NCBI GenBank assembly: GCA_033722415.1
Contig: JAWVZC010000249.1
Coordinates: 1 to 6,593, forward strand
Source of the DNA: JAMQKA01 sp033722415
GTDB lineage: Bacteria; Bacteroidota; Rhodothermia; Balneolales; Balneolaceae
Direction of reading: 5' to 3'
DNA length: 6,593 nucleotides
Shown: positions 4,730 through 6,593 of the stretch, one piece after another
Layout of the letters: every line of letters starts with the position of its first letter
Position numbering within the stretch: position 1 is the stretch's first letter
The notes under the pieces: generated by a model
What the model saw: the letters and a program-made list of their open reading frames with translations, nothing else
Databases searched by the model: none
Told to the model about the DNA's origin: nothing
Program-made: the position numbers and the translations under genes

Positions 4730-6262
4730 CTATGGCCTCCACTGTGCATCAAAAGAGCGTACATTCGGAAAATTGGTTACCCGTCGCTTGTCAGATCCGT
4801 CGGCGTTCATCACCCAGATTTCCCATATTTCATTGCCCCCGGTCGGATCCGTTGAGAAAACGATCTGGCTCCCGTCCGGAGACCACTTTTGGAACGTATC
4901 GGGACCGGGCGTATTGGAGAGGTTTATAGGGTTGCTTCCGTCGGCGTTCATCACCCAGATATCGTCGTTCCCGTCACGGTCGCTGATAAACAGGATTTGT
5001 GACCCATCGGGCGACCAGAAGGGATCTTTGTCGAGGCCCGGGTGGTTGGTAATATTTACCTGGTTACTGCCATCGGCATTCATTACCCAGACCTCCCTGT
5101 TTCCGGTGCGGTTGCTGAAAAAAGCAATCTTGGTACCATCGGGCGAATATATCGGGAGAACTTCATCTCCATCGGAATTGGTCAGATTGGTGGGGTTGGA
5201 TCCGTCGGCGTCCATCACCCAGATCTCGCGATCCCCGGTGCGGAAACTGCGGAATACAATTTGTGAGCCATCCGGCGACCAGCTGGGAAAGTCATCGTCG
5301 TTCGGAGCATTTGTCAGGTTGGTGGCGTTGGCACCATCGGCATCCATCACCCAGATATCCTGGTTCCCGTCACGATCACTGATGAATACTATTTGGGAAC
5401 CGTCGGGCGACCAGTGCGGGAATTCATCATCTCCGGCTGCATTTGTCAGGTTGCGGTAGTTAAATCCATCGGCGTCCATCACCCAGACCTCGTCATTACC
5501 GCCTCGAGTACGCACAAATGTAATGCGTGTACCGTCGGGCGACCACTTCGGGGCAACATCGTTACCCGGGTCGTTGGTGATATTTACAGGGTTGGAACCA
5601 TCGATCCCGATAGTCCAGATATCGTTATTGCCCGCCTTATCGCTTATATAGGCAATCCGCTCCGCCGCAAGCACGGTAAATCGTGCACTTTGCGCCACCT
5701 TGCCATCTACCTCTACCAGAATCGGGCCGCTCCTGGCACCGTCGGGAACTTCTACAGTAAGCTCGGCAGGAGATGCTTGCAGAACATCGGCGATAATTCC
5801 GCCGTTAAACGTAATTACATTCTGGTTTGGATCCGGACTGAAATTCATCCCGGTGATTGTGATCGCCGCCCCGACCATGGCGCTGTCGGGTTCCACGGCG
5901 GTGATACCGGGCATCATCTCATCTACGGTAAAATTCGGGCCGATGGCTATCTGGCCGTCTCTTACCACCGTTACGGCCCCGCTGGCCGCCCCTTCCGGGA
6001 CTGTCGCTTCAATCGCCGTTTCCGAGGCCGAAGTTACCTCTGCAAGCGTTCCTCCAAATGTCACCCTGTTCTCGGCATTTGTGGTTCCAAATCCCGTTCC
6101 GCTGATGGTTACCGTAATACCGGTGGGACCGCTGGTGGGATTTATGGAATTAATAACGGGCGCAGATGAGGAATCGGTGCCGTTATCGCAGGCATGGAGA
6201 CCCAAAAGACTCAACGTTAATACCGACAACAAATAAAACCGAAAAGACAATGCTTTAAACAT
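4730..6262 (-). CDS. Lipoprotein with two IPT/TIG domains and a seven-bladed PD40 (TolB-like) propeller
   Basis: A 510-residue protein. The start is ATG 6262-6260, because a Shine-Dalgarno-like AAGGGAG stands 7 nt upstream (6270-6276) and a signal peptide follows at once: MFKALSFRFYLLSVLTLSLL then GLHAC, with lipobox Leu22 and Cys25. Upstream in-frame codons to about 6322 are unlikely to be translated. After a short Ser/Asp linker come two immunoglobulin-like IPT/TIG domains (about 34-113 and 117-197, each opening with P-x-I/T-x-x-x-x-P). A propeller (200-510) follows, with repeated W-S-P-D-G-S-Q-I-V-F and D-I-W-V-M-x-A-D-G motifs. Six SPDG units plus the opening ERIAYISD, closed by the C-terminal SFDAQWRP, give seven blades. 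PD40/TolB propellers bind proteins or peptides, so an envelope binding or scaffold role is likely. The Asp-rich blade loops may bind cations. No catalytic domain follows, so it is not a DPP4-type peptidase. The gene is monocistronic here. Confidence 0.9.
   Translation of the reverse strand: MFKALSFRFYLLSVLTLSLLGLHACDNGTDSSSAPVINSINPTSGPTGITVTISGTGFGTTNAENRVTFGGTLAEVTSASETAIEATVPEGAASGAVTVVRDGQIAIGPNFTVDEMMPGITAVEPDSAMVGAAITITGMNFSPDPNQNVITFNGGIIADVLQASPAELTVEVPDGARSGPILVEVDGKVAQSARFTVLAAERIAYISDKAGNNDIWTIGIDGSNPVNITNDPGNDVAPKWSPDGTRITFVRTRGGNDEVWVMDADGFNYRNLTNAAGDDEFPHWSPDGSQIVFISDRDGNQDIWVMDADGANATNLTNAPNDDDFPSWSPDGSQIVFRSFRTGDREIWVMDADGSNPTNLTNSDGDEVLPIYSPDGTKIAFFSNRTGNREVWVMNADGSNQVNITNHPGLDKDPFWSPDGSQILFISDRDGNDDIWVMNADGSNPINLSNTPGPDTFQKWSPDGSQIVFSTDPTGGNEIWEIWVMNADGSDKRRVTNFPNVRSFDAQWRP
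4790..5660 (-). repeat. Tandem 132-bp coding repeats of the propeller
   Basis: The blade motif encoding I-W-V-M-x-A-D-G recurs on the minus strand at plus-strand positions 4808, 4949, 5081, 5213, 5345, 5477 and, degenerate, 5609. Five successive steps are exactly 132 bp (44 codons). The step nearest the C-terminus is 141 bp, because that blade has a short insertion (N-E-I-W-E-I-W-V). A 24-bp stretch is identical between the two C-terminal blades (4796-4819 and 4937-4960). Confidence 0.85.
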
Positions 6263-6429
6263 AGACGTACTCCCTTGTTTTTTATACTCATATATATAAC
6301 ATATTTTCCAAACCAAAGGCAAGATACTTGAAAAATATGATACCGGTTCACCGTACCAATGGCACAGAATGCTTTTACGGGTGTACAGTATGCTCCCCTT
6401 ATTTTTTCTCCGCAGTCAGGATTTAGAAG
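6263..6429. promoter_or_regulatory. Divergent intergenic region holding the lipoprotein promoter
   Basis: Read on the minus strand, this region holds TTTGGTTTGG (about 6308-6317) followed by an AT-rich TTATATATATGAG and then the AAGGGAG ribosome site. A promoter for the lipoprotein gene probably lies within about 6285-6325, but neither a sigma-70 nor a Bacteroidota-type TAnnTTTG element is a clean match. On the plus strand nothing clear precedes the GTG at 6430. Confidence 0.3.
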
Positions 6430-6593
6430 GTGAATATACTTACCGCAGTTCCACTTCTGTTACAAGACGATCCCAATAATCCGATTATCATCCGGCAGGA
6501 TACCCCCGACCAATCCATCCATTCATACACAAGCCGGGATGGAGAATCATCGATCGAACTCAGACAGGCCGTTCCCCGGTATTTCGCACGGCA
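6430..6593 (+). CDS. Start of an unidentified ORF, cut by the window end
   Basis: A GTG at 6430 opens a frame that stays open for 54 codons to the window edge. An in-frame TAG two codons upstream (6424-6426) rules out an earlier start. A purine-rich GGATTTAGAAG precedes it but is not a good ribosome site. The translation begins MNILTAVPLLLQDDPNNPII and then RQDTPDQSIHSYTSRDGESS. I see no signal peptide, transmembrane segment or recognised motif. The short frame could be open by chance; its codon use does not settle it. Orientation is divergent from the lipoprotein gene. Confidence 0.3.
   Translation, partial: MNILTAVPLLLQDDPNNPIIIRQDTPDQSIHSYTSRDGESSIELRQAVPRYFAR

Noticed and set aside
4790..5660. 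Regular short repeats considered as a CRISPR array
   Set aside because: The period is 132 bp, the repeats are degenerate and in frame, and they translate to PD40 propeller blades.
4773..6236. Long plus-strand open frames opposite the lipoprotein gene
   Set aside because: They are antisense shadows of the repeated, GC-biased propeller and TIG codons. They carry no family motifs, while the minus strand encodes a clear lipoprotein.
6263..6322. Upstream extension of the lipoprotein by 20 codons
   Set aside because: It would place a charged, Tyr-rich stretch before the signal peptide. The ribosome site and lipobox spacing favour the ATG at 6262.

Overview
The window reads as chromosomal DNA of roughly balanced GC content from a free-living bacterium of the Bacteroidota side of the tree. 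This is inferred from three things: the reconstructed Crp/Fnr protein has the FAIEDWW-type core common in that group, most starts lack a strong Shine-Dalgarno sequence, and the window carries a large IPT/TIG plus PD40 propeller lipoprotein. A member of the Balneolota or Rhodothermota would fit, but nothing here fixes the species.

Layout: (a) 2-469 (+) is the 3' part of an isochorismatase-like cysteine hydrolase whose catalytic Cys codon reads Gly. (b) 470-691 is non-coding, with a large fold-back structure (526-592), an 18-bp TetR-style palindrome (646-663) and an abutting FNR-like site (663-676). (c) 692-1324 (+) is an intact DJ-1/PfpI-family protein. (d) 1325-1661 is non-coding and carries a REP/BIME-like element of two facing hairpins (1493-1603). 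(e) 1662-2648 (+) is an intact, stand-alone glyceraldehyde-3-phosphate dehydrogenase. (f) 2702 to about 3190 (+) is a heavily decayed PhzF-family gene, followed by about 120 bp with nothing recognisable. (g) 3314-3896 (+) is a Crp/Fnr-family regulator broken by a single extra G just before its DNA-binding domain. (h) 3901-3977 holds one perfect and one near-perfect FNR-type box, 63 bp apart. (i) 3981-4652 (+) is an AzoR-type FMN-dependent NADH-azoreductase. (j) 4677-4722 is a bidirectional terminator between convergent genes. (k) 4730-6262 (-) is a lipoprotein with two IPT/TIG domains and a seven-bladed propeller encoded by 132-bp repeats. (l) 6430 to the end (+) is the start of an unidentified ORF, divergent from the lipoprotein.

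The left two thirds look like accessory redox and detoxification genes (azoreductase, DJ-1-like protein, PhzF-like enzyme, hydrolase), several of them inactivated. The most coherent signal is regulatory. The broken Crp/Fnr gene encodes, in the shifted frame, a recognition helix with the E-x-x-S-R pattern that FNR uses to read TTGAT. A perfect TTGAT-N4-ATCAA site lies just after that gene, and a near-perfect copy sits against the azoreductase start codon. No CRISPR array, tRNA, rRNA, insertion sequence or phage gene was seen.
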